A stretch of DNA of 64,000 bases from Sipunculus nudus (taxonomy: Eukaryota > Annelida > Sipuncula > Golfingiida > Sipunculidae): contig CM049316.1 in assembly GCA_026874595.1 (NCBI GenBank), forward strand, positions 4,414,339 to 4,478,338, written 5' to 3'. This document shows, in pieces, positions 48,668 to 60,071 of this stretch (the first letter of the stretch is position 1; every line of letters starts with the position of its first letter). Position numbers and translations under genes: made by a program. The notes beneath the pieces were generated by a model. It did not search any database, was not told the DNA's origin, and worked only from the letters and a program-made list of their open reading frames with translations.

Positions 48668-48831
48668 CTCAAAGATAGTTGGTCTGGGCGGCAGCTTTCA
48701 GTGGCTGTCAAAGCTCTCTCTGTGACAGCTTCTGACTGAGCTACATCAGACCTGATACAAAAGGACTTATAGCTGGGAGACTTTTCCTCAGTTACTAATA
48801 AAGACTCCGTAGATGAGACTTTATTATCCAT
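48668..48831 (-). CDS. Possible first coding exon, unrecognised protein
   Basis: On the minus strand an ATG (48831-48829) lies one codon after an in-frame TGA and opens 54 codons plus two bases, ending at a donor-like CTTTGAG|GTATCA (GTATCAT at 48667-48661). The product is hydrophilic and Ser/Thr/Glu-rich (MDNKVSSTESLLVTEEKSPS, later AVTERALTATES), like a cytosolic N-terminal segment. Reading past the donor reaches a stop after 16 more codons in lower-quality text (FNRFLCFCMIFC), which fits the start of an intron. No family recognised and no downstream exon identified. Confidence 0.28.
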
Positions 48832-49428
48832 GGATCACTCAGTTTTTCAAAGGATAAATCTGTTGTAATCGTTAATCATTGATGAAACACTCAGTCATTA
48901 ATGAATCTGTTATTGATGTTCAATACATTTACAGTACTTAGTATCTAATACAGATATCAATGTTAGGTTGGCCCGATATTGTCCAAACTTTAACAGATGA
49001 CAAGGAAATGTCTGACTACATGGTATACTTCCATGAAAATCCAAGAAATTATAGATGGCAAAACCTGTTTTATGCAAAATATAAATATAAACCTGATTTA
49101 AACATAAAAAGAAATAAATTTACCTCGCTAAAACTGATAAAACATTCCATGTTGGTTTAAAATGGGGCAGGTGGAGTGAAATGTCAGAACCCTTTGTAAC
49201 ATTTAAAAGAACTTATGACAGTACCACAAGTTTAATTAATATGGGCACAGTACTTCATGTTTGACAATGAAATGCACTAAGTTACTAATCTTGAATTGTC
49301 ACACTACTCCTATCAATCAGTCTCAAAATAACCGTTGAAATTGCAAACAAAAATGGGGGGAATGTTACTAGCCACACAGATCAACAGGAATAACAAAATC
49401 TCAGAAAGTCCATTCATGGGTTAATGAG
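48832..49428. other. Unassigned AT-rich DNA
   Basis: No gene recognised; the 66-aa plus-strand frame at 48960-49160 lacks a motif. Confidence 0.35.
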
Positions 49429-49715
49429 AAACAAGGGCATCGCAAAGCCGCGCATCCCCTCGCATGGGAGCATAATGATATGGGTGTATTACGTAAGTGT
49501 TAAAATGAGGAGGTGAGGGGTGTGAGCTTGAGCTTTAACATCAGACTCAATAAGTTGTACGTGTATGGGTGGGTGAGGCATATGTGAAGGAGAAAGCTTA
49601 AGATCAAATGATCTGGATTAAAATTTATCAATAAGATATATTTAGACGGATGGGAAGACAGACAGGAAGACAGATGTACAAACACAGGAGTTAGTATATC
49701 TGCTGTTGGGATAAT
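49429..49715 (+). mobile_element. Pearl-like element P3 (short copy)
   Basis: Starts ACAAGGGCATCGCAAAGCCG then CCCCTCGCATGGGAGCATAAT, matching the 5' end of P2. A fragment of one core unit follows (GGTGGGTGAGGCATATGTG at 49568), then a GACAGACAGGAAGACAG run (49656) and an end block TATATCTGCTGTTGGGATAA. The core is reduced to less than one unit and the terminal palindrome is decayed. Only about 70 bp separate it from P4. Confidence 0.65.
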
Positions 49716-49789
49716 AACATATTGGGCTAGCAACTCAATTAACGTAAGAAGGATTGGGTCCAGTTGAAAAAAGCATATGGCACAAGGGC

Positions 49790-50645
49790 ACTGCAAAGTG
49801 GAGCATGACGTAGCAAATGCTTAAAAAGGGTCCACAAGCTTTTTCAAGAAGTGGGTGCTGTGGCCGTGACCTTTGACCCTGTGACCTCAAAATCAAGAGG
49901 TTTCTTCATCAATGGATGGGTGAGCCATATGTGCAAGATGAAAGGTTTAGGTCAAATGGTTTTGCTTAAAATGGGTCCACAAGCTTTTTCAAGAGGTGGG
50001 TGCTGTGGCCGTGACCTTTGACCCTGTGACCTCAAAATAAATAGGTTCTTCTTCTATGGGTGGGTAAGCCATATGTGCGAGATGAAATGTTTTGGTCAAA
50101 AGGTTTTGCTTTAAATCCATCCACAAGCTTTTTCAAGAAGTGGATGCTGTGGGGGTGACCTTTGACCCTGTGACCTCAAAATTGATAGGTTTCTTCATCC
50201 ATGGGTGATTGAGCCATATGTGTGAGATGAAAGGTTTAGGTCAAATGGTTTTGCTTTAAATGGGTCTACAATCTTTTTCAAGAAGTGGGTGCTGTGGCCG
50301 TGACCTTTGACCCCGTGACCTCAAAATCTATAGGTTTTTCCTCTATGGGTGGGTGAGCCATATGTGGGAGATGAAAGGTTTAGGTCAAAAGCTTTTGCTT
50401 GAAATCCATCCACAAGCTTTTTCAAGAAGTGGGTGCTGTGGCCCCGACCTTTGACCCTGTGACCTCAAAATTGATAGGTTTCTTCATCCATGAGTGGGTA
50501 AGCCATATGTGCGAGTTGAAAGGTTTTGGGCAAACGGCTTGAAATTGATCCACAAGACAATTTGGATGGACGGACAGACGGACGGACGCACGAACGGAGG
50601 CGTTACTAAATCCCTTTTGCAACTTCATTGCGAGGGGATAATAAA
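49790..50645 (+). mobile_element. Pearl-like element P4 (five 145-bp units)
   Basis: Begins ACAAGGGCACTGCAAAGTGG. Five well-preserved core units have GTGACCTTTGACC or a one-to-two-base variant at 49866, 50011, 50155, 50300 and 50444 (periods 145, 144, 145, 144). Each unit carries CTGTGACCTCAAAAT, then ATGGGTG..TGAGCCATATGTG, AGATGAAAGGTTT and TTTTTCAAGAAGTGG. The core is followed by GGACGGACAGACGGACGGAC (50569-50588) and a terminal palindrome around TAAATCCC...GGGGATAATAAA. It is the cleanest pearl-type copy in the window. Overlapping 60-70-aa frames on both strands here are repeat shadows. Confidence 0.82.
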
Positions 50646-53177
50646 TGCTTTTTTCAAACTCTGCAAAATATGGTGAAATTTTGCATTCTTAGTTATATGT
50701 TTCAGAAGAAGTTTGCCCAATTTTATTAAAATTTTTGTGGAATGAGGAAATTTTATCTGCTCAAAAGTATGCTTTTATCAAGTGGTCGGCAGAGTACAGG
50801 TAAATTAATGGTCACAATACAGAAAGTCAGCTGAGGAGAAAATGGCAGTTTATTCTCCTGCTATCAGGAGGATGTCACCTAGAATTTTGTTTCATCAAAT
50901 TACAATTAAAATCACACAAACATCCCTGTAAATCTCTGAAATCTGTGGAATTTGGTCAGCTTAATTACTAATTTATACAGAGGTAATTAAGAGATCGCTA
51001 TTATCTTCCTGGGTTTTTGGAAGCTAGGCTACCGATATCAAATAAGTTTCAGCTGCATTCAGTGTCTCCTTATCATTAATTTCCAGTTTCTTTATTTAAG
51101 CAGTACTCAGTTCCTACCTTGGCTTGTGATCTCTCATTTCATCTTTGAATTAAAAATATTAATCTCGTGATCTGTCACACCAAATGATAAAGAGATATCT
51201 ATTAAATGGTGTGACACAAAAATTAAATTCATATTTTCATTTAAAATTAATCAACCTTACACTGTTTATTAATTCACTAAGGTTTTAGGTTCATTTTTTA
51301 TTTAAAGCATCTTTAATAAAGAATATGTCTACAATGTCAATCAATTCTATGTCAATTAAATATTCCTACAGACTGCCTTCACATTAACTGCAATGAAATG
51401 CCTGAGATTATGAGGGAATTGAAATTTCACCATATTATGAATTTTCTTTCAATTCCAATTGTTTTTCTAAAATTTGTAACTACTTTGTATTTTTATTAAC
51501 TTAAAGCATTTATAAAAAAAACTCTCTGCCCAGTTCTGACCATGAGTGGGCGTATTTGGAAATAGTCACTTATCATGTATGGTAATAAATCACTACAAGG
51601 AGCAATTTAAATAGTAATGTTTGCTAAATTGGTGCAATGACCTGCTGCTGTATCCAAAACTGCATCAGAGGAGGTCATGATGAACAACTAAAGCTGTAAT
51701 CAGCGTGCAGGCTTCTGTGGGATGGTTTGTTGGGACCTGTAACTCATGAATTGAATACCTCTGAAACAATGGATATCATTTATATGTAAATAGGGACCCC
51801 CATCAACTCACAATCCATTGCATACTAGCTGTGGGGCCATCGAGCAGAGCTCAGGCAGGGTTAGCTTACAATAAATAATAAAACAGTCAGATTACCAATG
51901 TAAAGCATTGTCATTTTGCAGATGACTCTCGTGGTCAGATGCTTTGCCATTAGACCATGCCAGGTTCCTCCTTCAGACAATAAGGCAGCTATGAATATCA
52001 TCCATTGTGATCAAAGTCTATATGATCCCCTGCGTAATCTTAACTGACCTGCCAAAGTATTTTTTATGTATATCTCAGGAGAAACAATCAGTTTAGCACA
52101 CAGTTTACCTTTCAAATAATTCTGGGTCCCATGGAACCCTGAACTTATCTCCCAGAAACCATCAACCTCTTACCTTAAACTTGTAAGGGTCACAGAGGCA
52201 GTGGTTTGTATAGTTGGAGAAACTTTGTTCATCCCTTATTTAATTTTCCAGATAATGCATTACAATATCCTGATTCCCTGACCTTACTCTGCTCCACGAG
52301 GCCCGTGCCATGCTTATCTCTGGAGTACACAGATCAAAGGAATACTAACAAGGGCTATGATCTGATTTGCAAATTTCTATCAAACCCAAAAGTCATGTTA
52401 TGTGCAATTAGGTTTCTTCTGGAAAAACTTTACCATAAAAGAAACAAGCCTTAGTTCATCCCCTAAAGAGACTGTCTAAGGATGAGAGAGTTCTGGTGAT
52501 GTCATTAGTAAATGCCCTTAGCCATTAATGCAAAAAAGGTTTGTTTTTATGTGGCATAGGTCAGAGGTCACAAAATCATATATAACAGAGCATTAACAAA
52601 TGCACATTATTTACCAAATTTTGTATATCTGATTTTCATTTTATTTTATTTAGTTATGCCAGGGTTATTTTTTCAGCATTATCATCAGCACCTCATAGTC
52701 TTCAACAATCATATTTTGTCTCTTTATTTCGTGTTTGAACCACTGCATGTAACAGAACTACACACAAATTACACCCTATAAATATCACTATGTATAATGT
52801 GAAACTACTTAATCATGCACTGCTTCAACTGATGAGATAAATGTTTTTTTCAAGATGAAGATCACACTGATACATATATGAGGAATATAAATTTAAACAC
52901 TGTCCATATTAGTGGAAGGTTTGTATATTCAGATAGCCATAGACAAAGCCAACCTGTAAGAGCTGACTAGACTGAGCAAGGATATATTACATAGTCCAGA
53001 TTACATCTATCTGATAACTTTAACATGACTGAATTAAATAAAGAGACACAATGCCCTCACAGAGAAACCCAAGAACCAAGACAATGTGAGTGCCTGACTT
53101 GGTATATAACACCTGAGTCCTGCTGGAAACGTGAACAGACAATTGCTGCTCCAGTTGCTTTATTAAATTTCAATAAA
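50646..53177. other. Unassigned AT-rich DNA
   Basis: No gene recognised. A degenerate tRNA-like segment at 51925-51962 is listed separately. The frames at 52206-52454 and 53025-53282 show no recognised domain. Confidence 0.35.
51910..51965 (-). repeat. tRNA-like relic (possible SINE head)
   Basis: On the minus strand GGCATGGTCTAATGGCAAAG resembles a tRNA D-arm/A-box. It is followed by TGAC-CACGAGA-GTCA, a 4-bp stem with a 7-base anticodon-like loop (CGA in the anticodon place, but A instead of U before it). No B box or acceptor stem follows, so it is not a functional tRNA gene. Confidence 0.25.
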
Positions 53178-53610
53178 CCAAGATGTCATCACAAGAGCTT
53201 CCCATGTTCCTGTCACCGAGGTCACAGAGATGTAATATCTGCTGCACAATCACCAGGGGACGATAATCAAATGACTATATGAAAGTAAAGTGATTCAGTG
53301 TGCTCCAGGTGCCTTTTAAAATCCCTATATACATATAACAAGATTGCAAGCATGAAATCTTCCAACTTTTCTAGCACTGAAGTCACAGGGATATCATATT
53401 TGGAGTAAAATAACCAAGAGACAAGTAATCAAATGACTCTATGAATGTTAAATTACAATGTATCCTGTAATGCTGGATTAAATCATAATATACCAAGGTT
53501 ATGAAAACTAAATTTTCCAAAATTTTCTTGCAATGGGTTCATGCTGATCTAAAATTTAGCAAAAAATCTGGTTTTAAGAGATGAGTAATCAAATGTCTAT
53601 ATAAAACTTT
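53178..53610. repeat. Decayed 161-bp tandem repeat, three units
   Basis: TAATCAAATG(A/T)CT(A/C)TAT(G/A)A recurs at 53264, 53426 and 53586 (periods 162 and 160). Parallel upstream blocks in each unit are ACCAAGAT or ACAAGATT, TTCC(C/A)A, GTCAC(C/A)GA(G/A)GTCACAG and GGGGACGATAA or AGAGACAAGTAA. The units are heavily diverged. The 85-aa plus frame at 53025-53282 partly covers unit 1, which lowers its credibility as a gene. Confidence 0.6.
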
Positions 53611-54734
53611 TACTCTTTGTTTCACAAAATGTCAAATGACTGAGTAGACACTGAGACCTCTGGGAGCCGGTAATGAGCCTATTAGATGGAGAGTCTGGTG
53701 AGGTAAATATTAGGGAGCCTTATAAAAGACCTCTACCTGTGAAAAAATGATGCTCGCCTCAGTGTGAACAAAAGACCTGAGGTAATTTCCCAGGGGAGCT
53801 GGGAGCAGGCCATCCTCGGATCGGGACATTCAGTCTCCCAGAAAGCTGGATGGACTGTCAATGTCTTGGTAGGGACAAATTTGGTTTCTTTTCCATAATT
53901 TAATGACTGTCTTTTCCTGTACCACCTAATAAATGGATGCCACACTGCTTCACAATTTCTTATAAAGAAATTTTGGACTTGGTGCCAATGAATGGATATT
54001 AGTCATGAAAATTAAGCTTTTAACACCTAGGAAGCAGTGACTCTTGAAAATTCTTCACAGAAACATTACATCAACAAAAGTGGGTCTGAAAGCTTTATGA
54101 TAGAAGTCCTTTTATCTTTCTGGGAATCATATCCTCAAAAGAAAGATTTTTGGCCACATACACTTATAATTCTAATTTTCTAATTAATGAAACAGACCCT
54201 ACAAAAATCAGTGTTAAAGAATCAGTGATTGTTGCCCATATGGTGGTAAAAAATACGGCCGATTGAGTTTGTGAATATACTGATCACTATATAAAATCAT
54301 ACTGGTGTACCAACAAGTTTATCACTGTCAGACAGGCAAATTTTCAGACATATTTCGTGTCACAAAATCTTCATAAACTGGTATCACACATACAACAATA
54401 CACTCCTTGTAACACAGTGGTTTTACACTACAATCATGTTCCTAGAACTTCTTTATCTTAACAAATGCTCAATAAAGCAAGGTTTGCTGTGTTTTGTGAC
54501 AAGGCATTGGCACATAGGAAAAAGGGTATAAGATTTCAAACTTAGGTGCACTTTGAGAAAACTGACTCTCATTGGTCTGAACAATCTTGGCCCAGTGCCA
54601 ACTACTGCATGGCTAAACCCAGCACACCATGGTACAGCCAGCAGTGGTCAAGAGGAAGGAGTTACACAATGATAATAAGTGTATCAGAATAGTGCTTTTT
54701 TTTTCATTTTTCATCACAAGGACAGCATGGCAAA
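53611..54734. other. Unassigned AT-rich DNA
   Basis: No gene or repeat recognised before the hAT-type element. The 70-aa minus frame at 53733-53945 lacks a motif. Confidence 0.35.
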
Positions 54735-54744
54735 CAGACTTGGG

Positions 54745-54900
54745 TCCAAATACTTTTAAAGTAATCAATTACAAATACAATTACTTTTAAAAGTAATCGA
54801 TTACAATTACAATTACTTTTGTGTTTTCAGAAAAGTAATCGATTACAAATACAATTACTTTTAAAAGTAATCACAATTACTTTTTGAATTACTTTTTTGT
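54745..54900. repeat. Left subterminal AGTAATTGTAATTACT array of the hAT-type element
   Basis: Repeated blocks of ACTTTTAAAGTAATC, GATTACAATTACAATTACTT and close variants, several self-palindromic (GTAATCGATTAC). The same motifs occur inverted at the right end. This is likely the basis for transposase binding in the family (inference). Confidence 0.85.
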
Positions 54901-55294
54901 TAAGGACCATTTACCTTATGCAAGAACAGCAACTGGATTAGAGACTGGTTTGAGCTCTTAACATTTTTATAACAGTCGTAACAAATTTAATAAAGGCACA
55001 ACCAACACTATCTATATTATAACATCAATCGCAGTAGGATATGTAGGCCTACAAAGAGTCATTGTTAAGTGGTAATGTCATATTAAATTAAACATATCAT
55101 AGTCACCACAAAACGGATCCAGATAGTGGTATATCAATGAATCTTGTTGTAAAAAAAAAGAAAGAAAACAAATCAACTAAACATTTTTATAAAGACACAA
55201 TAAACCAATAAACGGATATAAACTGGGCCATTTCAATGAAGGTATGGTAAAAAAATAAATAGTTAAACATTATTATGTAGACAAACTTGGATAT

Positions 55295-58200
55295 ATGTGG
55301 CTTTTGGTTGCCACTAAATGGATAGAAACCGTGACAACCATAAGATTAAGACAAATCTTAAATTGGTTAGTTAAACACAATAGTTATAATGGTGTAAGCT
55401 TTTTACAAGAATGCCACTGTACAAAACAGGACGAGAGTACATGGCCCAATCAGTGGCGAGGAGTAATGTATTTTTCACATGGAAATTCAAAGTCTTGTGG
55501 TGTATGTACATTAATTGGCAAGAATCTGGAATTCAGAGAAATTAATAAATCTATAGATCTTTCTGGGAGGTATATCATTGTGGAATGTGAAATTAATGGT
55601 TTGCACTGTCTACTTGTAAACATATATGCCCCAAACCATGAAACTCAGCAAGTCGAATTTTATGAAATGATCCTCACTGAAATGTCAAAACTATCTATGG
55701 AAACAGATGTACAGATTATATGGGGTGGTGACTTTAATGTTCATCTTACAGAACTTGACGCAAATGGAGGAAGGACCACTGTTAAACATAATCCTGTCAA
55801 TAAAATAACTACCATCATGGAAGCTTTAAACCTGTGTGATATATGGCATCTTAAACATGAATACATAAAAGCCTTTACTTGGCGATCAAATACTCCTTTA
55901 ATTCAGAGACGTCTAGATTATTTTTTAATAACAAACACTTTGCAGTCTTTTGTTACAAAATGTGATATAATTCCATCTGTTAGCACAGACCATTCAGCAG
56001 TATTAATATATGTAAACTTCAGCAAAGATAACAAAATGGGACCTTCTCACTGGTGTATGAACAATGAATTATTAAATGATACTGAATATTTGAAATTGAT
56101 TAAGGAAAACATCAGTGAATGGAAACAGGAAATGAATACTGAAAAGGCAAAGACAAAATGGGAATATCTAAAATATAAAATTAGAGAGTTCACGATACAG
56201 TATAGTAAATTAAAGGCTAAACGACTCAGAGAAAATAAAGTCTGGTTGGAAAATAAAGTGGCAAAACTTGAACAAGAATTAAGATGTTCTGATACACCTG
56301 AAATGCAGGATTTATACCACACAACAAAGCAAAAGTTACAGGAACATTATGACAACATCACATGAGGAGTTATAATCAGGTCAAGAGCTCAGTGGCTGCA
56401 ACAGGGAGAAAAGGGGTCTAGGTATTTTTTAAACCTTGAGAAAAGAAATAAAAATAACTCTGTTATAAGACAATTATATTGTTATGGTGAATATATTAAA
56501 GATTCCAAAGATATTATGAGATTTATTAAAAACACATTTGAAGATAAATATAGGAAAAAAGTTTCATGTGATGAAACTGAGTTGCAAGATTTTTTTCTAA
56601 GACTCCAAGCGCCAATGTATAAACTTAATGAGATGGAAGCTGAGTCATGTGGGGCAAACATCACAAAAAGTGAGGTGTATACATGTTTAAAATCAATGAA
56701 AAATAACAAAACTCCAGGAAATGACGGTTTGACAAAAGAATTCTATCTAGCATTATTTGATGATCTTGGACAGTGTTTAACTGAATGTGTAAATGAAAAC
56801 TATGATACTGGATCGTTGACATCAACACAAAAACAAGCTCTTGTAAAATTAATTCCTAAACCAGGAAAGGATTTAAACCATTTGAATGCCTGGAGACCGA
56901 TCAGCTTGTTGAATGTTGATGTAAAAATAATAAGCAAGGTTTTAGTAAAGCGCATTGAAAAATATCTGCAGAAAATTATACAGCCTGATCAGTATGCATT
57001 TATAAAAGGTCGATATATAGGAGAACCTATAAGATTGATTTGGGATATAATGTACTATACTGCTGAAGAGAAACTCCCAGGGATTATGTTTGCAGCTGAT
57101 TTAGAATCTGCTTTCGACAGTGTAGATCATGATTTTATTTTGGCAGCTTTAAAATACTTTGGTTTCAGTCATTCATTTCTTAGATGGGTAAAAATATTAC
57201 ATTACGATATACAGAGTTCAGTAATGAATAATGGATTCACAACAGGTTATTTTCAGTTGGAAAGAGGAACTAGACAGGGTGACCCACTGGCTGCATATTT
57301 ATTTATAATTGTTATTGAAATATTGACTATAATGATAAGACAAGATAAAGATATTCATGGAATACAGATTGGAAATACCACTGTCAAAATGTGTATGTTT
57401 GCAGATGACACAACTGTTTTAGTTAAGGATGTTGATTCATTGAGCAAGGTTCTTGAAGTGCTGCAAATGTTTGAATATTATTCTTCACTTAAAATGAATC
57501 GTACAAAGTCAGAGGCAACTTGTATTGGGTCAATAAAAGATAAGGTATTTGAGAATTTTAATCTGAAATGGATCAACCTTACAGTGTCAACCATGAAAAT
57601 ACTTGGGATTTATTTTTCATACAATGATGATTTGGTGTACAAAAACAATTTCAAGAGGGTTGAACACAACTTAGCAACCACATTAAACATGTGGAAAAGC
57701 AGAACACTAACAATATATGGCAGAGCAGAGGTGGTACGCTCATTGGCAATTACAAAACTTCTTTATGTAACTAATATGTTAGTACCACCAAATACTACAG
57801 TAAAGAATTTAAAAAGACTACTCTGTGACTTTATTTGGAGGGCTAAGAGGCCTAAAGTAAAATATGCAACCATTATTGGTCAGTATGAGAAAGGGGGGAT
57901 CAATTTTCCAGACATTGAATGCAAAATAAAGACACAAAGAATAGTGTGGATTAAACGCATTTTGTGTTCAGAAGAATCTGCCAGTAGTAAAATTTTGAAT
58001 TTCAGATTAAGGAAGATAGGCGGATTGAACTGTATAAGAGGAAACTTTGATATGAATGTGTTACCCAAAGGATTGCCAAGATTTTATTTGAAATGTTTAG
58101 AGGAATGGGCTTCATATGTATCAGTTATACCCGAATCGACAGAAGATGTCATATATCAAAGCTTGTGGAATAATCAATATATAAAGATTAATAACAGATC

Positions 58201-59080
58201 TCTATACAACAAACATTATGTAAGTAGCAAATTATATTATATAAAAGACCTGGTAAATTATGATGGAAAGTGGAAGCCATGGGAAAAAATACGGGAGAAG
58301 AATATATGTATGAATCACATTGATTATATGTTTTGGATGGCATTAAAACGGGCTATTCCAAAAACTTGGAGAGACAGGTTTACAGGGTATGAACATATAC
58401 ATGATGAAGGAAGTGAAGTTGACAGCGTTGTAACTGTGAATGGTTTAGAGAAATTGGATACATTAAATGCTAGAGATATATATAAGACTTTGGTGGAGAA
58501 AATATGGGAAACTCCTACAGCTCAGAAAGTATGGGATAATAAAAACCAAGAAAACAGTATCGAGGTGAAATGGGAACATGTTTATAGTGGAATATATAAA
58601 AGTACCTTAGACACTCATCTTAGAGAGTTTCAATATAAAATATTAAATAACTACATTCCTCTAAATGATCTGTTGTATAAGTGGAATTTAAAGGAAACCC
58701 CTCAATGTTCATATTGTTTTGAGCAAAGAGAAAAGATACTACATACATTTCTTGACTGTATGGTTGCTAAGAACTTTTACCTGAAAATAACATCCTGGTT
58801 ACAGAAGTATAATGTGAATTTTCCACCAATATCACCATCTTTAATTATATATGGCATGATACCAGTTGGTGAAGATAACATGTTAATTAACCAAATTTTG
58901 CTGCTGTACAAATATGTCTTGTATAAAGAAAGAGAGGGCTATCATTCTGCTTTGTTTGCTGTATTTAAAAGTAAATTAATGGATATTGAAAATGTTGAAA
59001 GATACATAGCTAATAAAAGGGGAATTCTAAATACGCATTACAAAAAATGGGGTGAATTGAAAAATATGAGTAAAAACTGA
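55295..59080 (+). pseudogene. LINE ORF2: endonuclease-reverse transcriptase, one stop codon
   Basis: One frame from the apparent ATG at 55295 to the stop at 59080, broken only by TGA at 56363-56365. The first 14 codons come from the hAT-type host element because the LINE starts at 55337, so that ATG is not the native start. Endonuclease: FLQECH near residue 36, GGDFNVH at 55725-55745, RRLDYFL, and STDHSAV near 55982. Linker: after the stop, IIRSRAQWLQQGEKGSRYFL, a usual L1 linker phrase. Reverse transcriptase: NAWRPISLLN, motif A DLESAFD with its Asp at 57098, RQGDPLAAYLF, and FADD at 57398-57409. C-terminus: a zinc knuckle with Cys codons at 58706 and 58757 and His between. Reverse-transcriptase Asp residues are intact; the missing N-terminus and the stop make the copy inactive as it stands. 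Confidence 0.92.
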
Positions 59081-59280
59081 AAATTATATATGAGTACCGT
59101 CATAATATGTATGGTCTGATAATGAGAAACATAACTTGTATCACAATGTACCTTGAACTATGTATAAGTATTTGTAATTGATTGTTTGTTTGACATTAAA
59201 AAAAATATCGCCTATGATGAAATATCAAGTGAACTTTTAAGTCAAAGAAAAAAAATCTGAGGCGAAAAAAAAAAGAAAAG

Positions 59281-59318
<38 letters not shown>
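55337..59318 (+). mobile_element. L1/Tx1-type LINE, 5'-truncated, nested in the hAT-type element
   Basis: Bounded by the exact 13-bp target duplication AGAAACCGTGACA at 55324-55336 and 59319-59331. It contains most of ORF2, a 3' UTR (59081-59264) and a poly-A tail of about 50 bases with two G interruptions. The 5' end lies inside the endonuclease domain, the usual result of incomplete target-primed reverse transcription. One in-frame stop (56363) and otherwise open coding suggest it is relatively young. The reverse transcriptase wording (ERGTRQGDPLAAYLF, FADDTTVLVKD) fits the L1/Tx1 branch rather than CR1/L2. Confidence 0.93.

Positions 59319-59319
<1 letters not shown>
59265..59319 (+). repeat. 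Poly-A tail of the L1/Tx1-type LINE
   Basis: A run of A's with only two isolated G's near the start, directly followed by the right target duplication. Poly-A tails shorten fast, so its length points to recent insertion. Confidence 0.95.
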
Positions 59320-59321
<2 letters not shown>

Positions 59322-60071
59322 AACCGTGACACTTCAAAACAGCTGTTACTGTATTTTCATTTACATAAAATTCAGATGAACCTTTGCATATCCATTGTTT
59401 GCAAGTAATTTGTCATGCACTTTGGCGAACTGTACAAGTCAATAAAAATACACTTTATAATATTGTTAACAATATGTGACGTCTTTTGTTAGACTGATTC
59501 AACCTTTTTTGATCTTGTGTCTTACATGGGGTTTATTGAATAATATATCATTGGTTAAAAGCATTAAAATTTATCATAATATTGAGTTAAATTAGCAAGA
59601 CGGTAATCTAAACCGTGTTCGGTTAACCTGAAATTAGGTTCAAGGTATCCCCAGGAATAACTTGAAAGTGATTTCAGATAAACAGGGGTAACCTGAAGTC
59701 TTTACATTGGGATAGCTTTGAAGGGAAACTTTTTTATTCAGTCAAAATTAACTAGTAGCCTGATATAATAAAAATATTATTTAAAATGCATATGTGCCTC
59801 TGAAGTACATAAGGAACAACCATGGGAAATTGGTTAATAGCCAAATATGCTTATTATATTTGACAGTTTGATTGAATTATTCATATGAGACAAATATACC
59901 CAAAAGTAATTGAAAAGTAATTGTTCAAACAATTACTTTTCAAAAGTAATAGATTACAATTACAATTACTTTCAAGGATTATAAAATGTAATTGATTACA
60001 ATTACAATTACTTGAAAAAGTAATTGTAATTACAATTACTTTAAATACAATTACTTTTGGACCCACCTCTG

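Larger units (their letters stand above)
54735..60071. mobile_element. Non-autonomous hAT-type DNA transposon (interrupted by a LINE)
   Basis: Left end CAGACTTGGGTCCAAA (54735-54750) and right end TTTGGACCCACCTCTG (60056-60071) are inverted repeats matching at 14 of 16 positions. They are flanked by ATGGCAAA (54727-54734) and GTGGCAAA (60072-60079), an 8-bp target duplication with one change. The 8-bp duplication and CAG-type ends are hallmarks of the hAT superfamily. Subterminal arrays of AAAGTAATNNATTACAATTA-type repeats lie at 54745-54900 and 59900-60062 and may be transposase-binding arrays. Without the nested LINE and its duplicated target the element is about 1.34 kb, with no transposase frame, so it is non-autonomous. 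Confidence 0.85.

Noticed and set aside
51910-51965. Functional tRNA-Ser (CGA) gene on the minus strand
   Set aside because: The anticodon loop lacks the U before the anticodon, and no T-arm, B box or acceptor stem can be built.
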